A stretch of 64,000 nt of DNA, taken from positions 62,001-126,000 of the forward strand of contig JAZKFT010000001.1 of NCBI GenBank assembly GCA_040386335.1, given 5' to 3'. The stretch comes from JAZKFT01 sp040386335. Its GTDB lineage: Bacteria > Bacteroidota > Bacteroidia > Chitinophagales > Chitinophagaceae. Positions 18,101 to 25,890 of this stretch are shown here, piece after piece. The notes below the pieces were generated by a model, which was not told the origin of the DNA, ran no database searches, and saw only the letters and a list, made by a program, of their open reading frames with translations. Numbering within the stretch: position 1 is the stretch's first letter; the number at the start of each line of letters is the position of its first letter. Made by a program: the position numbers and the translations under genes.

Positions 18101-19702
18101 GATAGGTGGATTGGTAACCTGCGCAAATAGTTGTTTGAAATAGCTGCTTAAATGTTGTGGCTGATCGCTCAGGATGGCCAGGGGAACATCGGTACCCATG
18201 GAGCCAATGGGCTCTTTTCCATCCAAAGCCATGGGTTTGATAATGGTTTCGATATCCTCGGTACTGTAGCCAAATGCCTGTTGGTATTTGAATACGGATT
18301 CGTCGCTGAGATGGGTAAAAGAAACACGGGGTTCTTCGAGTTCTTCCAGCCTTATTTTATTTTGGTTAAGATAATCGGCATAGGGTTTTTGCGTGCAAAT
18401 GGTATGTTTCAGGTCGTCATCGCTGATGATGCAGCCTTTCTCCATATCCACCACAAACATTTTACCCGGGTGCAGGCGGCCTTTCTTGATCACATTATCC
18501 TGTGCAATGGGTAAAACACCGGCTTCCGATGCCATAATTACGCGGTCGTCTTTTGTAACCACGTACCTCGATGGACGAAGGCCATTCCTGTCGAGCGTGG
18601 CACCGATCATTTTGCCATCTGTGAAAGAAATAGAAGCCGGGCCATCCCAGGGCTCCATTATGGAAGCATGGTATTCGTAAAATGCTTTTTTGATGGGGTC
18701 CATATCCTTATCGCCATCCCATGCTTCGGGTATCAGCATCATCATCACATGCGGAAGGCTGCGGCCGGTCATCGTCAGCAGCTCGATCATATTGTCCAGG
18801 CAGGCACTATCAGACTGCGATGGGAATATGATCGGCAGCAACATGTCCATATCTTCTTTACTGAACCATGGTGACGTAAAGCCGCTTTCGCAGGCTTTGA
18901 GCCAGTTGAGATTGCCCTGCAACGTATTGATCTCACCGTTATGGGCGATATACCGGAAGGGTTGCGCCAATTTCCAGCTGGGGAAGGTATTGGTCGCAAA
19001 ACGGCTATGCACCAGGCCAAAGGCAGACACCATTCTTTCGTCGCTCAGATCGGGGAAATAGCGGCGAACCTGGGTACTGGTAAGCTGGCCTTTGTAAATG
19101 ATCGTTTTGGAAGATAGTGAGGCCAGGTAAAAGCCAATAGCATCTTTCTTTACCGTACTATTGATGGTATGGGTGGCATAGTTGCGGAGTACAAACAGTT
19201 TCCGTTCAAATTCGTCCTGGTTATTAATATGATCGGGACAACCAATTATTACCTGCTCTATTTCTGGCTCCACACTTAAAGCCGTAACGCCAATATCGGT
19301 AGGGTCTACCGGTACTTTGCGATAGGCCAGTACATTTAATTTTAATTTTTTTGCGGCGCGGTTAAAGATTTCGCGGCACTCTTCTCTCTGTTGCACTTCT
19401 TTTGGGAAGAACACCATACCGACCCCGTATCTACCAACGGCTGGTAAATGAATACCCAATTGAATAGCTTCGTCAAAGAAGAATTCATGCGGCAGTTGCA
19501 GCATAATACCTGCCCCGTCGCCTGTATTGTTTTCACAACCACAGGCACCGCGGTGCTCCATGTTTTCTAAAATAGTAAGGGCATCGCCAATATGCTGATG
19601 GCTTTTATGACCCTTAATATTGGCCACAAAACCAATGCCACAGGCATCATGCTCATACTCCGGGCGGTAAAGGCCTTCACTTATTTGTTCATTTCTTTTC
19701 AT
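15179..19702 (-). CDS. gltB: Glutamate synthase, large (alpha) subunit
   Basis: 1507 residues from ATG 19700-19702; the chosen start places the propeptide MKRNEQISEGLYRPEYEHDA before Cys21, the N-terminal nucleophile of the class II glutaminase domain (CGIGFVANIKGHKSH). The order is glutaminase, central domain, FMN-binding synthase domain (KPGEGGQLPGHKV, LISGHDGGTGASP, the 3Fe-4S cysteines in CIMMRKCHLNTCPVG) and the C-terminal beta-helix domain (GGTVVILGSTGRNFAAGMSGG). It moves the amide N of glutamine to 2-oxoglutarate. The small subunit gltD is not adjacent: the next genes are an ATPase downstream and corA upstream. The electron donor partner is therefore elsewhere, or the enzyme is ferredoxin-dependent. 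Confidence 0.95.
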   Translation of the reverse strand: MKRNEQISEGLYRPEYEHDACGIGFVANIKGHKSHQHIGDALTILENMEHRGACGCENNTGDGAGIMLQLPHEFFFDEAIQLGIHLPAVGRYGVGMVFFPKEVQQREECREIFNRAAKKLKLNVLAYRKVPVDPTDIGVTALSVEPEIEQVIIGCPDHINNQDEFERKLFVLRNYATHTINSTVKKDAIGFYLASLSSKTIIYKGQLTSTQVRRYFPDLSDERMVSAFGLVHSRFATNTFPSWKLAQPFRYIAHNGEINTLQGNLNWLKACESGFTSPWFSKEDMDMLLPIIFPSQSDSACLDNMIELLTMTGRSLPHVMMMLIPEAWDGDKDMDPIKKAFYEYHASIMEPWDGPASISFTDGKMIGATLDRNGLRPSRYVVTKDDRVIMASEAGVLPIAQDNVIKKGRLHPGKMFVVDMEKGCIISDDDLKHTICTQKPYADYLNQNKIRLEELEEPRVSFTHLSDESVFKYQQAFGYSTEDIETIIKPMALDGKEPIGSMGTDVPLAILSDQPQHLSSYFKQLFAQVTNPPIDPIRERLVMSLATFVGNNGNLLDEDPMHCHTVALKHPILTSKELEKLRSIDTGIFQAKTLQTYFRADGKPGSMERGIDRLCRYAVDAVDDGFEVIILTDRAIDSEHAAIPSLLAVAAVHHHLIRKGLRGSVGIVVEAGDVWEVHHFACLIGFGATAINPYLALATIRNLKSSGKLDTTLSWEELRYNYIKAINDGLLKVFSKMGISTLQSYQGAQIFEILGIDRSVVDRYFTGAYSRIEGMGLDELAREALSKHHLGFSQKEIPVKLLRTGGLYQWKRKGEFHLFNPTTIHLLQYSTRMGDYATFKKYSKAVNDQSEKACTLRSLFTFNPNRPSISIDEVEPAENIYKRFASGAMSFGSISHEAHSTLAIAMNRLGGKSNTGEGGEDEIRFEPLANGDSMRSAIKQVASARFGVTAYYLTNADELQIKMAQGAKPGEGGQLPGHKVDDWIGKVRHSTPGVGLISPPPHHDIYSIEDLAQLIFDLKNSNRAARINVKLVSKAGVGTIAAGVTKAKADVVLISGHDGGTGASPISSIKHAGLPWELGLAETHQTLVKNKLRSRVVVQTDGQLKTGRDIAIATLLGAEEWGVATAALVTEGCIMMRKCHLNTCPVGVATQDPELRKRFTGNADHVVNLFKYLTQELREIMAELGFRTILEMVGQVDCLVKRENVDHWKYSRLDLSSILHKQTEGAEAGLYNTEEQDHMMQDILDWKILEAAKPALENQEKVVAEFKIINTDRATGTVLSNEITKKYKQYGLPENTIHLKFRGAAGQSFGAFNTCGVTLELEGEANDYFGKGLSGANMVLYPDRTATFIPEENIIVGNVALYGATSGKVFIRGKAGERFAVRNSGATAVVEGTGDHGCEYMTGGTVVILGSTGRNFAAGMSGGIAYVYDVKETFANHCNMEMIDLDPLDEADKNILKDLLEEHVSSTSSKVASFILQDLDNQLRNFVKVFPKDYKKVLLSKKVAKMV

Positions 19703-20062
19703 CAAACAACAAATTGGTTTTAGTTGAAGGCAAGACAATCGTGGCTGACAAGATATAACACAATCGCCAATTACCTTTCATTTTTTCAACGTACGTTCAA
19801 TTAGTTTAGACAAATCTCACGTAAATGAAAGTTTGGTTTGAAATATTTTAATGAATGGTGTGAGGATAGAACAGCTGGTTTCCGGGTCAGGTATTGTTGG
19901 AAACGTGTTAAAAGCCGGAATCTGTCGTTCAGGCAAGAGGAGCTTTAGTGTGAGCAATGGGCATCGGCCGGCAATCCGGTGCATTGCGTCCAAAGTTAGA
20001 ACAATGAACAACAACGATCATCCCGTGCCGTCCGTTTGGATGCAACAGGGCAATTGTTCTTG
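19703..20062. other. Leader/intergenic region upstream of gltB
   Basis: 360 bases between gltB and corA (both minus). Short frames on either strand look like chance. The complement of 19991-19998 reads TAACTTTG, a plausible -7 element, but the -33 element is poor. If used it would give a gltB leader of about 280 bases. No known riboswitch core was recognised. Confidence 0.4.
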
Positions 20063-21049
20063 CTACAACCAGCCAGACCTGCGAAAAAGTGAGTAGATAA
20101 TAAAGCATAAAGCTATGGTACACATGACAACGGTAGGGTAGCCATATTGCCATTGCAACTCCGGCATAAACTTAAAATTCATGCCGTAAAAACCAGCTAC
20201 CATGGTGGGTACCGCTATGATGGCGGCCCAACCTGCAAACTTTTTGTTTACCTCGCTTTGCGAAATAGAGAGTAAAGAAAAATTGGCTTCCATGGCAGTG
20301 TTAAGCAATTCGTGGGCATGGTCCACCATTTCGTTGATCCGCAAAGAATGATCGTAAATGTCGCGGAAATAAGTTTGGGTTTCTTCGGAGATCAGCCTGA
20401 TATCAAAACGTGCAAGCCGGTTACAGATGTCTATAAGTGGCGATACTGCACGTTTTACTTCGAGCAACTGGCGTTTTAGGTTGTAGATATCTTCCGTGGT
20501 TTGGCGGGTGGGCTTGTCGTTAAAGATCTTTTCTTCTATGGCAAGCAGACCTTCTTCCAGTGCCTCCACCACCGGGAAATACTGATCTACAATGGAATCC
20601 ATCACTGCATACAAGGCAAAGCCCTGCCCCTTACTGAGCTGCTGGGGCATGCTTTCGCAACGGCTGCGCACATCGGCATAGGATATTGTGGAACCATGAC
20701 GGACAGTGACCAGGAATTGGCTACCCACAAAAAAATGCGTTTCACCGAATTCTATCTTTTGGTTGGTTTTGTTTATTTGGGCTGTGCGCAACACTACAAA
20801 CAAAGTGCCGTCGTATTTTTCTATTTTAGGTCGCTGGTGCGCCATATGGGCATCTTCAATTGCCAGGTCGTGCAGGCCAAATTTTGTCTGTAGTAGTTCC
20901 AGGGTCTGTTCTGTGGGCTCATGCAGGCCCACCCATACAAACTGGCCCGGGGTAGCAAGGGTTTCATCTATATGGTGAAGGTCCACATTACCTACCCTGC
21001 GGCCATCCTGGTATGCGGCGCAATTAATTATTTCATTCATAGCTGGCAT
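20063..21049 (-). CDS. corA: CorA-family magnesium/divalent-cation channel
   Basis: 328 residues (or 325 from the second ATG). A cytoplasmic N-terminal domain, a long helical middle (coiled stalk, about 150-250), and two C-terminal membrane helices. The first ends in the signature YGMNF (GMN) after VPTMVAGF; the second is TVVMCTIALCFIIYSLF, followed by a short basic tail. CorA forms a pentameric Mg2+ channel in the inner membrane. The short acidic/aromatic loop between the helices (KFMPELQWQYGYP) fits. It is in the same orientation as gltB but separated by 360 bases. Confidence 0.92.
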   Translation of the reverse strand: MPAMNEIINCAAYQDGRRVGNVDLHHIDETLATPGQFVWVGLHEPTEQTLELLQTKFGLHDLAIEDAHMAHQRPKIEKYDGTLFVVLRTAQINKTNQKIEFGETHFFVGSQFLVTVRHGSTISYADVRSRCESMPQQLSKGQGFALYAVMDSIVDQYFPVVEALEEGLLAIEEKIFNDKPTRQTTEDIYNLKRQLLEVKRAVSPLIDICNRLARFDIRLISEETQTYFRDIYDHSLRINEMVDHAHELLNTAMEANFSLLSISQSEVNKKFAGWAAIIAVPTMVAGFYGMNFKFMPELQWQYGYPTVVMCTIALCFIIYSLFRRSGWL

Positions 21050-21178
21050 TTTACAGGTAATGGGTTACAAACACATTATCCGGCGAATCGTTAGAACCGG
21101 TATTCGTTATGTAATTTAACACAGCTAGCTACGATTCCCAATTATTTTGAGAAAAGAGCTGTTACCATTTTCGGGCGC

Positions 21179-22336
21179 TTAAAAAATGGTTTGCTGCACC
21201 GATGCCTGGTGAAGGAATTGGGTAATGGTTTTCGGAAAAGCCAAATCATTTAATTTTTTCCCGGGATGAAAAAAATAGCCATCAGCGGGCGTAAAAGCAA
21301 CCATGGCTTTTACCTGGATGAACCGGGCATAAATGGTTTGATGTGTCAGTTTTTGGACAAAGACTTCCGACACCCCCAAAACATTGGTGTTAAAACCCAA
21401 TTGTGTTTTAAGGAATTGCTTCACCTTCTTATGATCCCAGGCGTCTTCCCCTGAAGATTCATCCAAAAAAAAGTCATGCAGGCTCTGCCAAATATCCTTA
21501 TCGGTTCTTTTTCGGACCAATAATTGACCATCCCACTCTATCATAAAATAAGTGAACCACCGGTTTCGCTTTAAAAGCTGTTTTGTTTTTACGGGTAGTG
21601 TAGCCACGATGTTTTTTTCGAAGGCGACACATTTCTTTTTTAGGGGGCAGTTGTGGCAAACCGGATTTGCAGGGGTACAAACGGTGGCGCCAAAATCCAT
21701 AATGGCCTGGTTGTACTGGCCAGGTTGTTTGCTATCCATGCAAGTGGCGGCCAGGCTGGTAAATATTTTTTTCCCTTCGGTGGTGTCTGAGGGCACAGTT
21801 ATGCCAAAAAATCTTGCGAGTACGCGGTACACATTACCATCCACTACGGCGTAGGGTAAGTTAAAGGCAAAGGAGGCAATGGCTGCGGCAGTGTATGGCC
21901 CAATTCCTTTCAACTGGAGGATGTCCTCGTAAAGATTTGGGAATTTTCCATCGAATTGCCCTGCTATTATTCTTGCCGTGGCCAGGAGATTTTTGCAGCG
22001 GCTGTAGTAACCCAGCCCTTCCCAATGTTTGAATACCTCATCATCTTTAGCTTCGGCCAGCAGATTTACTGTTGGATAATGGGTAATGAATTTTTCGTAG
22101 TAAGCCCATCCTTGCTCCACCCTGGTTTGTTGCAAAATAATTTCGCTAAGCCATATTTTGTAGGGGTCTTTTTCTCCTTTCCAGGGCATCTGGCGATCGT
22201 TACCCGTTGCATGCCAGTGCATCAGCTGCTTTCGAAAAAAGCCGGTATCGGGTCGTTTATTTATGATTTTTTGTTTGTTGGTGAAGTGTTTTGTTAGATT
22301 TTTTATAAGTATTTGTGCCCGAAGTAACTTTCCCAA
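21179..22336 (-). CDS. mutY: A/G-specific adenine DNA glycosylase
   Basis: 385 residues. It removes adenine mispaired with 8-oxoguanine. Visible motifs: catalytic Glu65 (WLSEIILQQTRVEQ), the helix-hairpin-helix LQLKGIGPYTAAAI with catalytic Asp166 (AVVDGNVYRVLARFF), and the 4Fe-4S ligands Cys220, 227, 230 and 236 (C-X6-C-X2-C-X5-C). A C-terminal NUDIX-like 8-oxoG recognition domain follows (about 250-385). The N-terminus before FFRKQL is longer than usual, about 30 basic residues; the true start could be internal, though no ATG lies between residue 1 and Met39. Divergent from the HU gene. Confidence 0.94.
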   Translation of the reverse strand: MGKLLRAQILIKNLTKHFTNKQKIINKRPDTGFFRKQLMHWHATGNDRQMPWKGEKDPYKIWLSEIILQQTRVEQGWAYYEKFITHYPTVNLLAEAKDDEVFKHWEGLGYYSRCKNLLATARIIAGQFDGKFPNLYEDILQLKGIGPYTAAAIASFAFNLPYAVVDGNVYRVLARFFGITVPSDTTEGKKIFTSLAATCMDSKQPGQYNQAIMDFGATVCTPANPVCHNCPLKKKCVAFEKNIVATLPVKTKQLLKRNRWFTYFMIEWDGQLLVRKRTDKDIWQSLHDFFLDESSGEDAWDHKKVKQFLKTQLGFNTNVLGVSEVFVQKLTHQTIYARFIQVKAMVAFTPADGYFFHPGKKLNDLAFPKTITQFLHQASVQQTIF

Positions 22337-22503
22337 CCTGCTGCATAAACGATTGATAGTAACAAGCTTTAGGTAGCTACCGTATAACCGATCTATTCGC
22401 CTTTTGTAATCCGAAGGTGAAAATTAGATTCAGCCGCTTGCAATTCCGGCTTACTTAAACTAATTTGGCCGTCAATAATAACATTTAATCCCAAAATACA
22501 ACT

Positions 22504-22788
22504 ATGAGAAAATCTGATCTTATAAATCAAATTTCTGAAAAAACGGGTATTCCAAAAGTAGATGTGTTGGTAACATTAGAAACGATGTTTAAGGAGGTGA
22601 AGGAAAGTCTTTCAAAGGGAGAAAATATTTATATCCGTGGCTTTGGCAGTTTTATTTGCAAAAAAAGGGCTGCTAAGATTGGACGGAATATTAAACGCAA
22701 CGTTGCTGTTGCTATCCCCGAGCATTATATCCCCGCATTTAAGCCAGCTAAGGAGTTTGTAGCAGAGGTAAAAACTAACCGAAAGTGA
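22504..22788 (+). CDS. HU/IHF-family histone-like DNA-binding protein
   Basis: 94 residues with the family pattern: MRKSDLINQISEKTGI helix, VTLETMFKEVKESLSKGENIYIRGFGSF, KKRAAKIGRNIKRN in place of the GRNP arm tip, and IPAFKPAKEF at the end. It binds and bends DNA in the nucleoid as a dimer. In the arm the usual GRNPQTG is GRNIKRN, so the intercalating proline is missing, which groups it with the variant Bacteroidota HU proteins. Monocistronic; divergent from mutY. Confidence 0.9.
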   Translation: MRKSDLINQISEKTGIPKVDVLVTLETMFKEVKESLSKGENIYIRGFGSFICKKRAAKIGRNIKRNVAVAIPEHYIPAFKPAKEFVAEVKTNRK

Positions 22789-22943
22789 CTGTAGTATCAC
22801 ATACACATCTTCATTTTACCGGAACTGCCATTGGTCAATAATTAAATTGATCCAGTGCTTTCTTTGATTGGAACTTCAAAGTAATTTGAAAAACGGCCGT
22901 CTAAAACCAAATACGGGCGCAATAACAGTTATCACTCCCCCTT

Positions 22944-23924
22944 CTAATACTCAAAAGGATATGTTGCAGCTGCGGCCTCTTTTGTAAAGCCCGGCGGTTT
23001 GCTATGCAACATTTCACCATTCATTACCCTTTCATATAAATTGAGATAGGTATTGGCCATGTGAATATGGGTATGCATATCCATTACGTATTCGTGGCAT
23101 CGTTGCCTGCTAAAGCGGTTAATATCTTTAAGCACATCGGCCAGTTCGTCGGCCGAATGGGAAAGAAAGCCGACATCCTCCTTCACCAATTCAGGTAACG
23201 AGCCGTAAGGGGTGCCCAAAACCGGGCAGCCGAAATACAGGCTCTCGGTAATGGCAATACCGAATGGTTCACTCCACAACACGGGGAACAACAAAGCGCA
23301 ACTGCCCCGCATCACTTCATTTTTTTGTTCGCCACCAATCATGCCTTTAAACTTAATGGAACCGTCGAGTGTGACGCGGATGGGTTTACTAAGTGAAACC
23401 CTGTTGCCACCCATTACATGTAAAGGCACACCCGCTTTTTGTGCGGTACGAATAGCACCCCGTAAATTTTTCACCTTCCAGGAAGCCATGCCCAGGAAAT
23501 GGCAATGGTTGCGCGGATTGTTTAAACCAGGATCTCCATAATCATCCGGATCCAGGCCATTGTACACATAGACCTCGCTGCCATACAGCGCAGCATGGGC
23601 TTTGGAAACAAATACCCGGTTCAGGTCCATCTCACTAAAATCGTAAGCATTGCCTTCCATCGTGTAGATATAGGGCTTAGACAATTTCCGGGTGTCGATA
23701 CCCCCAAAAAAATGGACCAGGTCGGCCGATCCGGGCACTTGTTTTTCCGGTTCATCGCCCATGATAATTACATCCGCAAAGGGGCATACCGTACCGGGCT
23801 TTGCCATCAACGTAATTTTATGACCCATTCCGGTCAATGCTTTCGCCAGCCACCAAACCACCCTTTCGGTACCCCCATATTTAAGGGCCGGTAATACTGC
23901 ATCATGGGCTATTACGATATGCAT
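22944..23924 (-). CDS. Glycosyltransferase, family 4 (GT-B fold)
   Basis: 326 residues. An N-terminal Rossmann half (HIVIAHDAVLPALKYGGTERVVWWLAKALTGMGHKITLM) and a C-terminal half with the GT4 signature SEPFGIAITES (E-X7-E) followed by FGCPVLGTPYGSLPEL. It transfers a sugar from a nucleotide donor to an unknown acceptor, probably in glycan synthesis. Shorter than most GT4 enzymes (350-400), because the acceptor-side domain is reduced. It stands alone, with repeat arrays just upstream. Confidence 0.85.
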   Translation of the reverse strand: MHIVIAHDAVLPALKYGGTERVVWWLAKALTGMGHKITLMAKPGTVCPFADVIIMGDEPEKQVPGSADLVHFFGGIDTRKLSKPYIYTMEGNAYDFSEMDLNRVFVSKAHAALYGSEVYVYNGLDPDDYGDPGLNNPRNHCHFLGMASWKVKNLRGAIRTAQKAGVPLHVMGGNRVSLSKPIRVTLDGSIKFKGMIGGEQKNEVMRGSCALLFPVLWSEPFGIAITESLYFGCPVLGTPYGSLPELVKEDVGFLSHSADELADVLKDINRFSRQRCHEYVMDMHTHIHMANTYLNLYERVMNGEMLHSKPPGFTKEAAAATYPFEY

Positions 23925-24035
23925 GTTGGTTGATTGGTTGATTGGTTAATTGGTTCACAAGTTCAATAGTTCACGTGTTCCCTTGCACATCAAGCTGCCA
24001 CCATTTCCACATTTCCACATTTCCCACATTTCCCT
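23925..24035. repeat. Octad-period repeat array upstream of the SAM riboswitch
   Basis: At 23926-23981 seven successive 8-base units read TTGGTTGA, TTGGTTGA, TTGGTTAA, TTGGTTCA, CAAGTTCA, ATAGTTCA, CGTGTTCC: the sequence drifts while the period is kept. A second stretch, 24001-24035, repeats CATTTCCA-like units. No coding potential is seen. The first unit motif recurs downstream of hom (25763-25794). Confidence 0.65.
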
Positions 24036-24060
24036 CGCAAAGTACGGATCCAAAAATAAT

Positions 24061-24093
24061 TTTGGTAATCCCGGCGTCGGGCTTTTACATTTG
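24061..24093 (+). promoter_or_regulatory. Promoter of the hom transcript
   Basis: TTTG at 24061-24064 and TACATTTG at 24086-24093, separated by 21 bases, match the Bacteroidota promoter form. The predicted transcript start would be about 10 bases before the riboswitch. Confidence 0.65.
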
Positions 24094-24110
24094 CACCAGT
24101 TCTTTAAATA

Positions 24111-24225
24111 CTTATCAAGAAAGGCAGAGGGATATGGCCCGATGAAGCCTTGGCAACCCTTGCAGTGTACTCCACTGTGAGAAGGTGCCAACTCCTACCT
24201 ATGTGGATACGTAGGGAGAGATAAG
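24111..24225 (+). promoter_or_regulatory. SAM-I (S-box) riboswitch
   Basis: The S-box core is clear: CTTATCAAGA opens P1, then GGCAGAGGGA, GGCCCGATGAAGCC, GGCAACC, a variable P3 arm, AAGGTGCCAACTCC, a P4 hairpin, and GAGAGATAAG closing P1 (CTTATC 24111-24116 with GATAAG 24220-24225). It binds S-adenosylmethionine and lowers expression of the methionine-branch gene downstream (hom). The expression platform that follows is a terminator with a perfect 9-base antiterminator. Confidence 0.95.
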
Positions 24226-24308
24226 TCAGAGTAAGCATTTATTCTTCCATAGGTTTTCATCGAAACCTGAAATAATATAGCCCATCTGACTTACGGATGG
24301 GCTTTTTT
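24222..24308 (+). terminator. Expression platform of the SAM riboswitch
   Basis: Terminator: AGCCCATC (24279-24286) pairs GATGGGCT (24296-24303), followed by TTTTTT. Antiterminator: TAAGTCAGA (24222-24230), which includes the 3' strand of P1, is exactly complementary to TCTGACTTA (24285-24293) in the terminator loop. With SAM bound, P1 holds TAAG and the terminator can form; without SAM the 9-base pairing can block it. A small AGGTTT/AAACCT hairpin lies between (24251-24268). Confidence 0.85.
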
Positions 24309-24489
24309 GTGTCTGAACCCCGAAATTAATCGGGGCAGGCCCGATTAGAGTGGATTATACGGATTAGAAAGAATGTGGAATAGAAAGATTGTGATGAATT
24401 TCCCTTTAATCCACTCAATCCACTCAAATTCAGGTTCAGACAAATTTTCAACAAGACAGAAGACAATATTAAAAACCAAATTCAAATTA

Positions 24490-25761
24490 ATGAGCGAACA
24501 ACCGAACAAAACAAAACCACTGGTACTGGGTCTTTTTGGCTTTGGCGTGGTAGGCGAGGGGCTGTACAAAGTGTTAGCGAAAACGACTTCTCTGAATGCC
24601 AGCATTAAAAAAGTATGTATCAAACACCCCGATAAAAAGAGGAATGCACCGGCGGAACTTTTTACCAATGATGCTGATTTACTGCTGAACGACCCGGAAA
24701 TAAACGTGATCGTAGAAATGATAGACGATAGCGAAGCAGCTTACCGCATCGTTACAACTGCGATAAAAAATAAAAAACAGGCGGTAAGTGCCAGCAAAAA
24801 AATGATTGCCGAGCACCTGGATGAGCTGATCCATTTGCAACAGGAACATGGTGTTTCATTTTTGTACGAGGCTTCAGCCTGTGCCTCGATACCGGTTATC
24901 CGTAACCTTGAGGAATATTATGATAATGACCTGCTGGCCGGTTTCCAGGGCGTGGTAAATGGCAGTACCAATTATATCCTCACCAAGATGTTCGAGGACG
25001 GGCTGGATTATAAAGAAGCATTACTGGAAGCCCAGCAACTTGGTTTTGCGGAGAGCAATCCTGCTTTGGATGTGGAGGGAATTGATGCGGTAAACAAACT
25101 GACAGTACTGTTGAGCCATGCTTATGGCATTGTAAGCCATCCTTCAAAAATGCTTTTTACCGGTATCCAAAATATCAATGGTCATGATGCAAAAGTGGGG
25201 GCTGAAAAAGGCCTTGTGATAAGATTGGTGGCCCAGGCACGCAAAACAAACGATGGTAAAGTGGCCAGCTTTGTATTGCCGCAATTTGTAAGAAAAGAGA
25301 ACCCGCTGTATAATGTGCGTAACGAATACAACGGCGTGGTGATTAAAAGCGGTTTTGCTGACGAACAGTTTTTCTATGGAAAAGGGGCGGGCAGTTTTCC
25401 TACCGCATCTGCCGTGCTCAGCGATATCAGCGCCCTGCGGTACGAATACAAGTATGAGTACAAAAAGCTTTTTTACCATGTTCCCAACGAACTTACCTGG
25501 GATTTTTACCTGAAAGTGTATGTTAGCTTTGAGCAGTTGCAGGCAATACCACAACAGCAGTTTGAGTGGATAGAAGAATGGCATAGCAACGAAAGTGGTG
25601 GCTACCTGGTGGGTGTTTTGCATGTAAAGCACCTGCAGGAAAGCGAATGGTGGAAGCAAAAAGGGGTATCACTGATACTTACTGCCGAGCCCTTTATTGA
25701 TAATATTGAACTACGCCAGTTGCGGAAAAAGAGCCTGGAATTAGCGGGTGTAGTGGTGTAG
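24490..25761 (+). CDS. hom: Homoserine dehydrogenase
   Basis: 424 residues from ATG 24490 (MSEQPNKTKPLVLGLFGFG); the frame is open 39 codons further upstream, but those lie just after the terminator and look random. The NAD(P) Rossmann motif GFGVVG is at 17-22; the catalytic domain shows FLYEASACASIPVIR, VNGSTNYILTKM and EGIDAVNKLTVL, whose lysine is the family's catalytic residue. It reduces aspartate semialdehyde to homoserine for methionine and threonine. A C-terminal extension of about 80 residues replaces the usual ACT domain. Control by the SAM riboswitch suggests the methionine branch dominates its regulation. Confidence 0.92.
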   Translation: MSEQPNKTKPLVLGLFGFGVVGEGLYKVLAKTTSLNASIKKVCIKHPDKKRNAPAELFTNDADLLLNDPEINVIVEMIDDSEAAYRIVTTAIKNKKQAVSASKKMIAEHLDELIHLQQEHGVSFLYEASACASIPVIRNLEEYYDNDLLAGFQGVVNGSTNYILTKMFEDGLDYKEALLEAQQLGFAESNPALDVEGIDAVNKLTVLLSHAYGIVSHPSKMLFTGIQNINGHDAKVGAEKGLVIRLVAQARKTNDGKVASFVLPQFVRKENPLYNVRNEYNGVVIKSGFADEQFFYGKGAGSFPTASAVLSDISALRYEYKYEYKKLFYHVPNELTWDFYLKVYVSFEQLQAIPQQQFEWIEEWHSNESGGYLVGVLHVKHLQESEWWKQKGVSLILTAEPFIDNIELRQLRKKSLELAGVVV

Positions 25762-25762
25762 T

Positions 25763-25794
25763 TGGTTGGTTGACTGGTTGATTATTTGATTAGT
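25763..25794. repeat. Octad-period repeat downstream of hom
   Basis: TTGGTTGG, TTGACTGG, TTGATTAT and TTGATTAG follow one another directly after the hom stop codon. The unit resembles the array at 23926. Confidence 0.55.
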
Positions 25795-25798
25795 CCGC

Positions 25799-25831
25799 AG
25801 AAACTCCATTTTTTCAAAAAATGGAGTTTCT
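25799..25831 (+). repeat. 33-bp palindrome, copy A (intergenic; may act as hom terminator)
   Basis: Arms AGAAACTCCATTTTTT and AAAAAATGGAGTTTCT with a single C between them. It lies 38 bases after the hom stop and would form a 16-bp hairpin, but the following T tract is broken (TTGTTTCT). A second copy with 32 of 33 bases identical is inside the aminotransferase gene at 52440-52472, so this is a repeated element and not only a terminator. Confidence 0.85.
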
Positions 25832-25890
25832 TGTTTCTAACCTCCCTTTTTCTTTATTATTGGTAAATAAAAAATTGAACCAAGCCTGGC

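Noticed and set aside
19817..20153. Small minus-strand open frames upstream of gltB
   Set aside because: Two overlapping frames on the same stretch, with no signal peptide, domain or start context; treated as leader.
25799..25831. Plain terminator of hom
   Set aside because: The position fits, but the following T tract is broken and the same 33-bp sequence is present inside a coding region, so it is listed as a repeat; a terminator role is still possible.
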